This document shows, piece after piece, positions 9,629 through 17,829 of a stretch of DNA of 64,000 nt (position 1 is its first letter; every line of letters begins with the position of its first letter). This DNA comes from Chryseobacterium sp. MYb7 (lineage in GTDB: Bacteria; Bacteroidota; Bacteroidia; Flavobacteriales; Weeksellaceae), in the NCBI RefSeq assembly GCF_002979455.1, contig NZ_PCOU01000016.1, positions 1 through 64,000 on the forward strand. The letters run 5' to 3'. A program made the position numbers and the translations under genes. The notes below the pieces were generated by a model. That model saw only the letters and a program-made list of their open reading frames with translations, was not told where the DNA came from and searched no databases.

Positions 9629-10009
9629 ATGAGTATAGGCACGAAAGTAAAAAGATTTAGAGAAACAAGAGGTCTTTCTCAGGATGAATTAGCATTACGT
9701 CTGGATGTGGCGCAGAGTACCATTTCGAGTATAGAATCTGATAAAAATATACCCAACTCATTACTACTGAATAAAATTGCCAAAGAATTGGATGTAGACA
9801 TTAACGAGCTGTTAAATGAGGGTATTCAGGTTAATATTTCAAATAACAAGTTCAGTGATTTATCTAGCGCAGGTACAATCAATCAATATAATCCAGTATT
9901 TAATATGCAGTCACCCGAAATTGCTGAAAGCATATTAAAAAATCAGGAACAGCTCACAAAGCTTATAGAATCTCAAAATAAACTGATAGAGATTCTGTTT
10001 AAAAAATAG
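9629..10009 (+). CDS. XRE-family helix-turn-helix regulator
   Basis: This 126-residue DNA-binding protein has an N-terminal HTH_3 domain (about residues 5-58) with a typical helix-turn-helix (LSQDELALRLDVAQSTISSI). A longer C-terminal part ends in a Gln/Lys-rich helical segment likely to mediate dimerisation. The ATG at 9629 was chosen over the open-frame start at 9545 because a TAnnTTTG -7 box lies between them. The gene diverges from the RHS operon 362 bp away and may regulate it or the island; this is inferred from position. Nothing further is visible in the 284 bp to the next gene at 10294. Confidence 0.8.
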   Translation: MSIGTKVKRFRETRGLSQDELALRLDVAQSTISSIESDKNIPNSLLLNKIAKELDVDINELLNEGIQVNISNNKFSDLSSAGTINQYNPVFNMQSPEIAESILKNQEQLTKLIESQNKLIEILFKK

Positions 10010-10293
10010 TATAATTAAAAGTAAGAGCCTTTCTAATATGTTTTCACATACGTGGAATAGATAGTGGAATATTTAAAAAAAAACATTTTCATACACAAAT
10101 TTTGTACATACATGAAGCGATGTAGAGAAAATCAGTTAAAGTCTTTAATTTAATTTTTGATAACTTAAGAATAGAGAATTTTGGAGTGAAAAATTAACGA
10201 AGGCTATTAAATCTTCAGCAACAGTGAAATATTTAAATTAGTTAGAGACAAGTCTTCTTTAAAAAAGGCAGATCTTTGAATTATTAAGCCCAA

Positions 10294-11472
10294 CTATCTG
10301 TTACCACGGTTCTTTTGCTTAAGTAAAGAATAAACAGGTTGTAACGATAGTTTTGATAAGTCTATATCCCATAATGGATTGTTTTTATTTACAACAACAA
10401 GTCTTCTGTCATGTATATCAAATTCCTTTACAAAAAGATGATAAAGTAATCGGGTAATAATTATATGAGTTTTATTCCCGTTGTATCGTAGTACACAAAA
10501 AAGATGATAAGCCATATTGATGTTACCATCCAACATAATAGATAGAATCTGTTCCTTAAAAAAAAGTTTCCTGCCGATGGTAGTCCAGCCAGCCAATCGT
10601 TTTATTCTTCCCATACTTGAAATAATATAGCAATCTTCAAAACCGGGTATGGGTTTCCATCTTTCTCCGGGAAGATCTTTAAGGGATAAATTCATACAAG
10701 CTGGTGGATTAGTTTCATCAATAGAAGGGCTACCCAATTTTTCCCATAGAGACCTGTTGAGTAATCGGGTTGAATTTTCTATTTGAGGACTAAAGATAAA
10801 ATCTTCTTTTTTGGGAATATAATTCTTGAGAAACCATCTGAATCCACCTGCTGTTAAACGTTCTTTCTTTATGACAGCCAGAATATGCCTGTTTACAATT
10901 CCAAGGCTGTCTGAAGCAGAGTCAATACTATCAAAAGTTGATAAAAGATTACCTTCAGTAGTATATTGGTTTACGGACTGATTATAGTCACTTCTACTAT
11001 TTTTAACCCTGTTGGTTCGGACTCTTTTAAAAAGTTCCTCACTTACAGAAAGCCTTTCTAAGTTTTCTGCATGTAAATGAAATCTATTGTTATCTTTAAA
11101 TGAAATAAGTGTTTTGCGGTCGTTTAATTCAAATTTTTCAACAAAATGGTAATACACCAATCGAGGTACAGATTTTCGAAACCTTTTTCCTTCAGATGAT
11201 AATAAACAGGTGATATTATAAAAGTTACCTTCAAGGTGTTTATTATAAAACTGCATAAATTGCAGCTTCATAATCCTCTCCGGCAGCTTAAACTTTCTTC
11301 CATTTAAAGGATTAGCCCAACGTTCTACACTTTTTATCCTCCCATAATTGGAAATCATATAGTTCTCAAATTCTTTAATCTCCTTCCACTCTTCATTAGG
11401 AAGGTTTTTTAAAGAGGTATTACAAAGGACATTTTTTGCGTATTTGTCTTGCATTTCGGAAGGTATACTCAT
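10294..11472 (-). CDS. Tandem NUMOD4/NUMOD1 protein with degenerate HNH regions
   Basis: This 392-residue protein contains two NUMOD4 motifs (EEWKEIKEFENYMISNYGRI near residue 27 and GERWKPIPGFEDCYIISSMG near 270), each followed by an HNH-like region. A NUMOD1-type helix-turn-helix (about 163-212, ending GGFRWF) lies between them. NUMOD modules are DNA-recognition parts of HNH homing endonucleases. In both HNH-like regions (KTLISFKDNNRFHLHAENLE and RRLVVVNKNNPLWDIDLSKL) the usual NHxDGN catalytic pattern is missing, so nuclease activity is doubtful. It lies between the XRE regulator and the integrase. It may be a decayed homing endonuclease or a DNA-binding accessory protein of the island. 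Confidence 0.75.
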   Translation of the reverse strand: MSIPSEMQDKYAKNVLCNTSLKNLPNEEWKEIKEFENYMISNYGRIKSVERWANPLNGRKFKLPERIMKLQFMQFYNKHLEGNFYNITCLLSSEGKRFRKSVPRLVYYHFVEKFELNDRKTLISFKDNNRFHLHAENLERLSVSEELFKRVRTNRVKNSRSDYNQSVNQYTTEGNLLSTFDSIDSASDSLGIVNRHILAVIKKERLTAGGFRWFLKNYIPKKEDFIFSPQIENSTRLLNRSLWEKLGSPSIDETNPPACMNLSLKDLPGERWKPIPGFEDCYIISSMGRIKRLAGWTTIGRKLFFKEQILSIMLDGNINMAYHLFCVLRYNGNKTHIIITRLLYHLFVKEFDIHDRRLVVVNKNNPLWDIDLSKLSLQPVYSLLKQKNRGNR

Positions 11473-11811
11473 AAAGGGAAATTAAATAAATACTGATTGC
11501 CTGAAATAAAAATAAAAAAAGAAAATGAAACTTATTTTATGGGTAAGAAAAACAGGTGTTTTTATAGTTTACTATGATTCATCAAATATTATCAGACTCT
11601 TGCCAAAAATTTAATTTTGTGGCTCGTTTTGCGGTTCAGTTTGTGGTTCACAGTGAGCCACACTTTGTTATTTCTTGTATATATACGGACTCTAAGAACA
11701 CGGTTTACTTTTTGAAAAAATGCTCTATAGTATATTTCATTATTTACTTGTCAAAAGTAGTGTATAATATTTTTGAATTTTGTTCTTGAAAATATTTGTT
11801 ATTAAAAACCC

Positions 11812-11852
11812 AGAAAACCCAATGGGTTATTTTGGGTTTCACTGGGTTTTCT
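11812..11852. repeat. Inverted repeat next to the integrase 3' end
   Basis: AGAAAACCCA (11812-11821) is repeated inverted as TGGGTTTTCT (11843-11852), and the 21-bp middle holds further GGGTT copies. It lies 22 bp beyond the integrase stop codon. It could be the integrase transcription terminator or a recombinase-related site. In the remainder of 11473-11874 I see no convincing gene. Confidence 0.5.
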
Positions 11853-11874
11853 AGTCGTTGATATATTTTAAAAA

Positions 11875-13200
11875 TCAATTTACATTTTTAGTCTGCAACT
11901 CTGTATTATTTTCTTTACTCTCTAACTTTTCCCAATAAGAATACATTTGCTCAGAAAGTGTATTATTATCAATTCCAATATATCCTAAAAATTCTGTTTC
12001 CGTTTTATGTCCTGTTACACTCATAATGATAGCTGTGGGAATTTTAGAATAATACATGGTGGCAAAGGTTCTTCGACATATATGTGATGAGGCTAAATCA
12101 TACATTGGGTAATTTCCAAAGACATAATGCTTTTTAACCTCATCAAATACTCTTCCATATTCCTGACGGTCAATGTCTGCCATCTTACAGATTTTTTTTA
12201 AATTATCATTAAATATAGTCTTTGAACTTTCTAAGTTAGTTGAATATTGTGCAGGAAAATTACCATTTCTTTTATTCAAGATTTTCTTTACCTCTGTATG
12301 AATTGGAACCAAAACCGGAGTTTTCGTTTTCTTCTGGCTTAGATTAATAAATTCCTTTCCATTAATATTAACAATTTTATCGGGAGTCATTCTAAAAAGA
12401 TCGGAAGCCCTTTGTCCAGTATAACAGCCAATAATTAGCCAGTCTCGAGTTTGTTCAAGTCTTTCATTAATAATTAATAAATCCTGTATTTTTTCCAACT
12501 CTTCTACTTTGAGATATGGAGTTGGAGTTTCCATAGTAAATCCTTTGATTTCACTCAACTGTTCATTGACTTGAATATTTTCAATCTTTGCATCTTTAAA
12601 AATCGTTTTGGTATATTTTAGATATTTCCCTACGGTATTATCACTTAAATGCTGCCTTCTTAGAAAGGTAACAAATCTGTTTCCTACAGTTATATTATAA
12701 TCCGAAACCTTCAGCCTCTTCTTCTCTGATTTCAAAAAATCCTGAAACTTTTCTATGATCGTCAGATGCTTCTGCTTAGTTCTTAGGGTAATCGGCTTCC
12801 CTTTGTATTTTCTAAAAGGTAAAATATCCGTTTTATAATGTTCTAAATAATTTTCTATAAAGTCCAATTGCTCAAATTTCCGACCACCGGAATAGTAAGA
12901 GGCAATAATTTCTTCTAACCAATCTCCATTTATAATTTCAGTTTCGGTTCTTTTTCTATACTGATCTAATATGAATGTTTCAAGTTTATTTAAAGTACTG
13001 ATAAGTTCGTTTTGTTTTTGTAAGTCGTCTTTGGTAAGTGCAGACCTTTGAATAATAGAACCTTTTTTGGTATTCCAGTTTTCAGGATTGACCATTTCAC
13101 GGGTTTTACGTTTATACACCTGATTAGCTCCGATAGAAAATCTCGCATAAATAGTTGAATTGGATTTCTTTGACTGAAGAATAAATTTTATCGTAGCCAT
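11875..13200 (-). CDS. Tyrosine recombinase / site-specific integrase
   Basis: This 441-residue phage-integrase-family protein has an N-terminal Arm/DUF-type domain (about 1-85), a SAM-like core-binding domain (about 110-210) and a C-terminal catalytic domain. Catalytic residues are visible: Arg in CYTGQRASDL (264), His and Arg in SSHICRRTF (373, 376), His in TGHKT (398) and the nucleophile Tyr in EFLGYIG (407). The ATG at 13200 is preferred over the start at 13248 because a TAnnTTTG box sits at 13228-13235, so the longer form would begin upstream of its own promoter. It is probably responsible for integration of the island to its left. A tRNA-like 3' end lies about 210 bp upstream of the gene. 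Confidence 0.92.
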   Translation of the reverse strand: MATIKFILQSKKSNSTIYARFSIGANQVYKRKTREMVNPENWNTKKGSIIQRSALTKDDLQKQNELISTLNKLETFILDQYRKRTETEIINGDWLEEIIASYYSGGRKFEQLDFIENYLEHYKTDILPFRKYKGKPITLRTKQKHLTIIEKFQDFLKSEKKRLKVSDYNITVGNRFVTFLRRQHLSDNTVGKYLKYTKTIFKDAKIENIQVNEQLSEIKGFTMETPTPYLKVEELEKIQDLLIINERLEQTRDWLIIGCYTGQRASDLFRMTPDKIVNINGKEFINLSQKKTKTPVLVPIHTEVKKILNKRNGNFPAQYSTNLESSKTIFNDNLKKICKMADIDRQEYGRVFDEVKKHYVFGNYPMYDLASSHICRRTFATMYYSKIPTAIIMSVTGHKTETEFLGYIGIDNNTLSEQMYSYWEKLESKENNTELQTKNVN

Positions 13201-13227
13201 TTTTGTACTGTTAAAGTTTGAACAATA

Positions 13228-13260
13228 CAAATATAAGCATTTAGTCAATTTTTAGTCAAT
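13228..13260 (-). promoter_or_regulatory. Integrase promoter with overlapping direct repeats
   Basis: On the minus strand, TATATTTG (13228-13235) matches the -7 consensus and a TTG (13257-13259) lies 21 bp upstream as the -33 element. Two direct copies of TTAGTCAAT (13241-13249 and 13252-13260) with an 11-bp period cover the -33 region and spacer. They are therefore candidates for an operator or a recombinase arm site. Confidence 0.6.
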
Positions 13261-13405
13261 AACAAATCGTTTTATTTTAAATTTATTTTAATTTATTTAA
13301 CTACAATACAATTCATAAAACAAATAAAATAATGATTATTAAAACATTATATAAGATACAATATTAAACAAGAATAAAATATATTTTAGGCGATTAAACA
13401 TTTAC

Positions 13406-13422
13406 AGTCCCTGTGGGTCTAC
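13406..13422 (+). other. Possible attachment site: tRNA 3'-end-like fragment
   Basis: AGTCCCTGTGGGTCTAC looks like the 3' strand of a T-stem followed by an acceptor 3' strand, but the 5' three quarters of a tRNA is absent. A terminator follows at once, and the integrase gene is 205 bp away. This suggests a duplicated tRNA 3' end left by integration. It rests on shape only. Confidence 0.35.
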
Positions 13423-13455
13423 AAACCATCCTTTTTTAAGGATGGTTTTTGTTTA
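13423..13455 (+). terminator. Strong hairpin terminator
   Basis: A 9-bp inverted repeat (13423-13431 with 13440-13448) is followed by a T-rich tail on the plus strand. No intact gene ends here on that strand, which fits a terminator left behind from a disrupted tRNA gene. Positions 13456-13858 are AT-rich and I see nothing else in them. Confidence 0.65.
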
Positions 13456-13858
13456 TCTTAAAGAACAAAGCTCACTATTCATCAAAAGTCTTTATTGATT
13501 TAATATCTAAACTTAGACTATGTAAAAGTCTAGTCAATGTAAATAGAAAAGCCTTCTTTCTTTTCTATAATAGTAGGTTAAAATTTTTCTTAAAGTGAAA
13601 AACCTGATTTTTCATTTTTTTGAATTTACTTACCAGATACAAAACAGTATTTCATATCAATCATAAGCTATATTTAATTTACGCCCGTATTTTTAAATTA
13701 ATATTTTTCAATATTTAATCCACACCATGAATTATTTTTAACAAAACACATCTATTTTAAAACTAATATCAACCTAATGTTATTATTATAAAAAAAATAC
13801 GATTAAAACAAGGATATATATTAAAAAAAAAGTAATTTTAATACATAAAAAATAAAGA

Positions 13859-14035
13859 ATGCTTTTCAATATGAATTTTGGTTTTATCAGTGAGGAATTC
13901 TTAAATGTTCCGGAAGATACTAAACATAGATATTTAGATCCGAGACTTTATAAGGAAAGTTTTAAAATAGAAGTCCAGCCTATTAACCTGATAGTTTCAA
14001 AGCTTAAAAAAAACGAAACATCGAATATCAATTAG
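13859..14035 (+). CDS. Small hypothetical protein (58 residues), doubtful
   Basis: An ATG at 13859 opens 58 codons ending at TAG 14033-14035 (start MLFNMNFGFISEEFLN). The composition looks protein-like (acidic, with an EEFLNVPEDTKHRYLDPRLY segment), but no family is recognised. It lies 100 bp upstream of the FISUMP gene on the same strand. It could be a truncated gene fragment near the island boundary or a chance frame. Confidence 0.3.
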   Translation: MLFNMNFGFISEEFLNVPEDTKHRYLDPRLYKESFKIEVQPINLIVSKLKKNETSNIN

Positions 14036-14135
14036 ATCAATCAAAATTATCTAATATTTCTAATCTAATAAAAGCTTAAACAGTTTAAATAATAGTATAT
14101 CATCTGAAATTAGATTAATAATAAATATTTAAAAC

Positions 14136-15728
14136 ATGAAAAAAAAATTTCTATTACTTTTTTCCACAATACCTTTAATTGCTACATGCCAAGTTGGTAT
14201 TGGGACGACAACGCCTAGGGGTGCATTGGACATTAACAAGACAACAAGCTATAATCTTGGACTTGTCTTACCCGCAAATACATCTCCAACTAATATGATC
14301 AATCCTCAGGGAGGAAATGTTGTTCCTGGAACAATCATGTATGATAGTACTGCAGACTGCGTTAAAGTATACAGCCAGCACGCAACAGGAGGAACATCAC
14401 CAGAAGGCTGGGGGCCATGTCTAAATACACCTGCAACCCCTTCAGTTGAAGCCAATTGTGCACAAAATGGTTTTGAAGGTACTTACTTAAATGGAGCTGC
14501 CTTAAGTGGCGCAAAATTTACAGTGACTCTTACAAACAACTCTTTTAGTAATGTAACGATAGCCTCTCAAGCTAGTGATTTGACATTAAGTGGAGTGAGT
14601 GGTATTTCTGTATCAACAGTAACTCCTGCTTCCAGCACTTTAATACCTGGGCAGTCAGTTCTCATTACCTATAATCTTACAGGAACACCTACAAGTACAG
14701 GTACCCTTACTGGTGCCTGGAAGAAACTCTCATTAACTTGTACAAATTCCGTAACGGTGCAATCAGGAACAATCAATTCATTGAATTGTACCACAGGAGC
14801 ACTTACAGGAACAGTTGAAGACAAAGTAGCTGCTTCTGGTGTTACTAAAGTAATTAATTATACAGCTACAGGAACCTTCCAATATCCTGCATTAAGTATT
14901 CCTTCCACAGGAGCTACGGGGCTTACTATGAATATCCCTGCGGGCACTATAACCAATGGAAGCGGAGGTTTAACATTTACAATTACGGGGCAAACAGATG
15001 TTATAGCCAACAACGAAACAGCCAACGCAACCTTTACTGTAAATCTTGGTGGACAGACTTGTAATTTCACCATTCCTATCACTATTTTAGCTAAGTGCGG
15101 TTCTGCAGATGTTACTCAACTTGTAGAGATAACTTCACCACTTACAGGGAAAGTATGGATGGATAGAAACTTAGGTGCAAACCGTCCTGCTTTATCTAGT
15201 ACAGACCATGCTGCTTACGGCTGTTTAATTCAATGGGGAAGACTTTCTGACGGACATGGAAATGTCACTTGGAGAAGCAGCACATCAGCAGATAATAAAC
15301 CATCAACAACTACTTTATCTTCTACAGATACGCCAAATAATGGTGGCTTATTTATTTCCACTACAACCTCTAATGGTGATTGGCGTTCTCCTCAGAACAA
15401 TAATCTTTGGCAGGGAGTTGCCGGAATCAACAATCCGTGTCCTTCAGGATTTAGGGTTCCGACACAAGCTGAAATTAATGCTGAAATCGGTAGTATAAAT
15501 AATACAGCTGATGCATTTGGTTCAGTATTCAAATTTCCAGCATCAGGTATAGTGGGTTATAATGTGAATAATATTACAAGTGCTGGAGTAGGACTTAACT
15601 TAACATCAAGCGATGTATCTACGACAGGTGCAGGTAGACAATACACAAATTTTACAGCAACTACTAAAACATTTGTTGGAAATGGTGGTAGAGGATCAGG
15701 AACTCCGGTTCGTTGTATTAAAAATTAG
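14136..15728 (+). CDS. Secreted FISUMP-domain protein
   Basis: This 530-residue protein has an N-terminal signal peptide (about 1-18, ending ATCQ) followed by VGIGTTTPRGALDIN, a start common to surface proteins of Chryseobacterium. The middle (about 105-315) has repeated beta-rich Thr/Ser/Gly segments with paired cysteines. The C-terminal 200 residues form a FISUMP (Fibrobacter succinogenes major paralogous) domain: KVWMDRNLGANRPA, WGRLSDGHG, NPCPSGFRVPTQAEI and the closing GTPVRCIKN. No T9SS sorting domain is present. The function of FISUMP proteins is not established; surface attachment or adhesion is the usual suggestion. It is a single-gene unit ending in a strong terminator. Confidence 0.85.
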   Translation: MKKKFLLLFSTIPLIATCQVGIGTTTPRGALDINKTTSYNLGLVLPANTSPTNMINPQGGNVVPGTIMYDSTADCVKVYSQHATGGTSPEGWGPCLNTPATPSVEANCAQNGFEGTYLNGAALSGAKFTVTLTNNSFSNVTIASQASDLTLSGVSGISVSTVTPASSTLIPGQSVLITYNLTGTPTSTGTLTGAWKKLSLTCTNSVTVQSGTINSLNCTTGALTGTVEDKVAASGVTKVINYTATGTFQYPALSIPSTGATGLTMNIPAGTITNGSGGLTFTITGQTDVIANNETANATFTVNLGGQTCNFTIPITILAKCGSADVTQLVEITSPLTGKVWMDRNLGANRPALSSTDHAAYGCLIQWGRLSDGHGNVTWRSSTSADNKPSTTTLSSTDTPNNGGLFISTTTSNGDWRSPQNNNLWQGVAGINNPCPSGFRVPTQAEINAEIGSINNTADAFGSVFKFPASGIVGYNVNNITSAGVGLNLTSSDVSTTGAGRQYTNFTATTKTFVGNGGRGSGTPVRCIKN

Positions 15729-15796
15729 AAACAATAAACATTGAGCTTGTATTTTTAAGCTTTAATTGTTACTGATTTTTCTTATAAACTAAGATA

Positions 15797-15830
15797 AGAT
15801 GGCTACTTTGCAGTAGCCATCTTTTTTTAA
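15797..15830 (+). terminator. Rho-independent terminator of the FISUMP gene
   Basis: A perfect 11-bp stem (15797-15807 with 15812-15822), a 4-nt loop and a run of seven T residues lie 70 bp after the FISUMP stop codon. Confidence 0.85.
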
Positions 15831-15999
15831 AACTTTGATAAAGATACTGAGCATACTTTTATAACTTATAACAAATAAAAAATCGCATTTTTGATTTAAA
15901 AAACTCATTAGTTTCTATAAGAAACTCATAAAATATCTATACTTTAATTCACCTTCATTTTATATTGGTATATTTTTAGCTGGTGTAAAGATTAAAAAA

Positions 16000-16272
16000 A
16001 TGAAAAAAATCATTATTCCAATCTTTATTGGATTTGTAGTTAGTAGTTGTACAGCAAATGTTTCTGAACAAAAAAATGACATAAGCAAAAATGTTGATGA
16101 TGTAAAAACAAAGCAGCATGAATTCTTAAATACCCCTAGAAAGCAAGACTTCATTATCAATAATTATTCTGATTACTTAAGATATGATCCTAATAACAAG
16201 ACTCCACAATCAGAGAGAATAAATACTCGGGATTTTGAAAAAGATGACATTAGCAGATTTATGCCTCATTAA
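16000..16272 (+). CDS. Small hypothetical lipoprotein
   Basis: This 90-residue precursor has a lipobox (FVVSSC, Cys at residue 17) and should be a lipid-anchored envelope protein of about 74 residues after cleavage. The mature part is polar, rich in Asp, Lys and Asn, with a predicted helical stretch at about 25-45 and no family I recognise. It has its own terminator. The upstream sequence contains TATATTTTT at about the right place for a -7 box, one base from the consensus. It is a single-gene unit between the FISUMP gene and the convergent HdeD-like gene. Confidence 0.75.
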   Translation: MKKIIIPIFIGFVVSSCTANVSEQKNDISKNVDDVKTKQHEFLNTPRKQDFIINNYSDYLRYDPNNKTPQSERINTRDFEKDDISRFMPH

Positions 16273-16277
16273 AATAT

Positions 16278-16306
16278 AAGCCATCCTTTTAAAAGATGGC
16301 TTTGTT
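16278..16306 (+). terminator. Terminator between the lipoprotein gene and the hdeD-like gene
   Basis: An 8-bp stem (16278-16285 with 16295-16302) is followed by TTTG. It lies between two convergent genes and may act for the plus-strand lipoprotein. Confidence 0.65.
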
Positions 16307-16328
16307 TATTTAGAAATAATATAACTCT

Positions 16329-16961
16329 TTATTTTTTAAGATCATCAATTTCTTCCTGTATAGATTTAATTCTGTCTCTTAATTCCTGGCTTACTTTTCC
16401 TGGAATTTTTTTTATTTTTCTTAAATCCAGGGCGAGCATAATGGAAGCTATTCCCATAAAAATAAAAGAAACTCCGGTAAGGGTTACTAATGAAATTCCT
16501 GTAAACACCGGATTAAATATCAGCAACAGAGAAAAGATAATTCCTCCAACACTGGCAAGGGCAACATTTCCCCAGCTCATTATTCTCATACTTTTCAAGT
16601 CAAATGCAAAGCCTAATAATTGAAAAGAGCGGAACAGTAAAGTAAATCCAATCACAAACGGAAGTACTGTCATTGAAATCTGAGGATTTGCAATAAGATA
16701 TACCCCTATTGCGGTTGTTAATAATCCGCTTACCAAAAACCAGCCCCATCCCTGTAAGGACTTACTGTTTTGTAAGGAAAAGAATATTTCGGTAATTCCT
16801 GAAAATAAAAAGGAAACACTGAAAAAAATAGAAAGAGTAACATACGTTGCAAGAGGCACGCTGAATACATAGAAACCACAGATAAGGAAAATAATTCCGA
16901 AGATTAATGGAATGTACCAGTGTTTTACAGTGTTGGTAAGTGTTTGAAATAAATTGGCCAT
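16329..16961 (-). CDS. HdeD-family (DUF308) membrane protein
   Basis: This 210-residue integral membrane protein has about six hydrophobic helices arranged as repeated pairs, with the family features YIPLIFGIIFLICGFYVF near the N-terminus and an internal repeat (LVSGLLTTAIGVYLIANP). The last 25 residues form a charged, likely coiled-coil tail (RDRIKSIQEEIDDLKK). HdeD is linked to acid resistance in enterobacteria, but in Bacteroidota the role of DUF308 proteins is unproven. It is monocistronic with a convergent neighbour downstream and the agmatine deiminase relic upstream. Confidence 0.85.
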   Translation of the reverse strand: MANLFQTLTNTVKHWYIPLIFGIIFLICGFYVFSVPLATYVTLSIFFSVSFLFSGITEIFFSLQNSKSLQGWGWFLVSGLLTTAIGVYLIANPQISMTVLPFVIGFTLLFRSFQLLGFAFDLKSMRIMSWGNVALASVGGIIFSLLLIFNPVFTGISLVTLTGVSFIFMGIASIMLALDLRKIKKIPGKVSQELRDRIKSIQEEIDDLKK

Positions 16962-17197
16962 AGGTGTCTTTTTTAATTCTGCCTACTTTTTGAAACGGTT
17001 TCGGCTTATCCGCAGGCATTCAAACAGATTATAATTTTTCACCTGAATTTGAAATATAACCTCTTACTAATGTACGAAAAATAACCAAGGAAAGCACTGT
17101 ATTCTGTGAATTGTTTTCACAAAAAGACATCAGATGAAACCAGTTTATTCAATTGATTCCACCTGATGCACAATAATTATCATTTAATTCCTTCAAT

Positions 17198-17679
17198 TTA
17201 TCTTGCAGGATTTCCGGCGGGTTGCTGCTGGGTTACACAATGCACCATTCCTCCATTTTCATATAGATTTCTTACGTCTATTCCTATCACTTTTCTATCT
17301 GGATACTGATCCTGAATAATCTTATTGGCAATTGCATCATTGGGATCTCCATAGTTTGGAACCAATACAACATAATTAGCTACATAATAATTGACATAAG
17401 AGCCTTTTTTTCATCCAGTTGCTTTCCATAGGCTGTTATCACTTTGTTTTTAGTACCCGGAACATATACTTTTTTGTATTCTTTTCCATCTACATTGGTA
17501 GCGATGTAAAGTGTATTGACATCTTTTTCGGAAAGCCCAAGATCAAGAAGATCATCTTCTTTCATGGTAATCATGGTATTAGGATTACTAAATTTCATAA
17601 AACCGTCAATATGCATATCGGTAACGTCCAATCCTGTTACTCCGTCCAGCCAGATTACTTTAGAAACTCCGTCATAGGT
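17198..17679 (-). pseudogene. Agmatine deiminase pseudogene (N-terminus missing, frameshift)
   Basis: The minus strand encodes the C-terminal part of an agmatine deiminase (porphyromonas-type peptidylarginine deiminase family). It begins YDGVSKVIWLDGVTGL, continues DVTDMHIDGFMKF, and ends after the catalytic-Cys motif NGGMVHCVTQQQPAGNPAR. Two lesions are visible. The frame is closed by a stop at 17680-17682 with roughly the N-terminal half of the enzyme absent. A run of seven A residues (T at 17405-17411 on the plus strand) is one base short, so the frame shifts after QLDEKK and ends at 17380 instead of 17198. The gene is therefore a dead remnant of a putrescine-pathway enzyme, unless the one-base gap is a sequencing error; the N-terminal loss would remain even then. 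Confidence 0.85.
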
Positions 17680-17770
17680 TTAAAACCCTAGATTGACATT
17701 CTATTCATACAGGGAAAATAAATACAATGATTTTATTTTCTATCCTAAATTTGCTGAAAATAAAAACAAA

Positions 17771-17798
17771 AAGGTGAAAGTCAATTGATTTTCACCTT
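17771..17798 (-). terminator. Terminator of the amino-acid permease gene
   Basis: A perfect 9-bp inverted repeat (17771-17779 with 17790-17798) is followed on the minus strand by TTTTTGTTTTTA. It lies 32 bp after the permease stop codon. Confidence 0.75.
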
Positions 17799-17829
17799 TC
17801 CAAAACATGTTTAGATCTGTTTTATATTT

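Larger units (their letters stand above)
1..13431. mobile_element. Putative integrated island with RHS toxin cargo, left end outside the window
   Basis: The block carries accessory genes (RHS toxin operon, orphan immunity-like genes, a NUMOD4 protein, an XRE regulator) and ends on the right with a tyrosine recombinase. Just beyond the recombinase, 13406-13422 resembles the 3' end of a tRNA (T-stem 3' strand plus acceptor 3' strand) and is followed by a terminator hairpin. This is the arrangement left when an element integrates at a tRNA 3' end. The gene content and recombinase are seen directly. The island boundaries and the att interpretation are inferred, and the matching left junction is not in the window. 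Confidence 0.4.

Noticed and set aside
11574-11789. A 71-codon plus-strand open frame between the NUMOD4 gene and the integrase
   Set aside because: Composition is rich in Phe, Ile, Val and Cys, as expected from AT-rich noncoding DNA; no start context or family resemblance.
13400-13425. A complete tRNA gene near the integrase
   Set aside because: Only the last 17 or so bases resemble a tRNA; no anticodon arm, D arm or 5' acceptor strand is present upstream.
16441-16623. Plus-strand open frame opposite the HdeD-like gene
   Set aside because: It is antisense within a well-supported membrane protein gene and its sequence does not look like a protein family.
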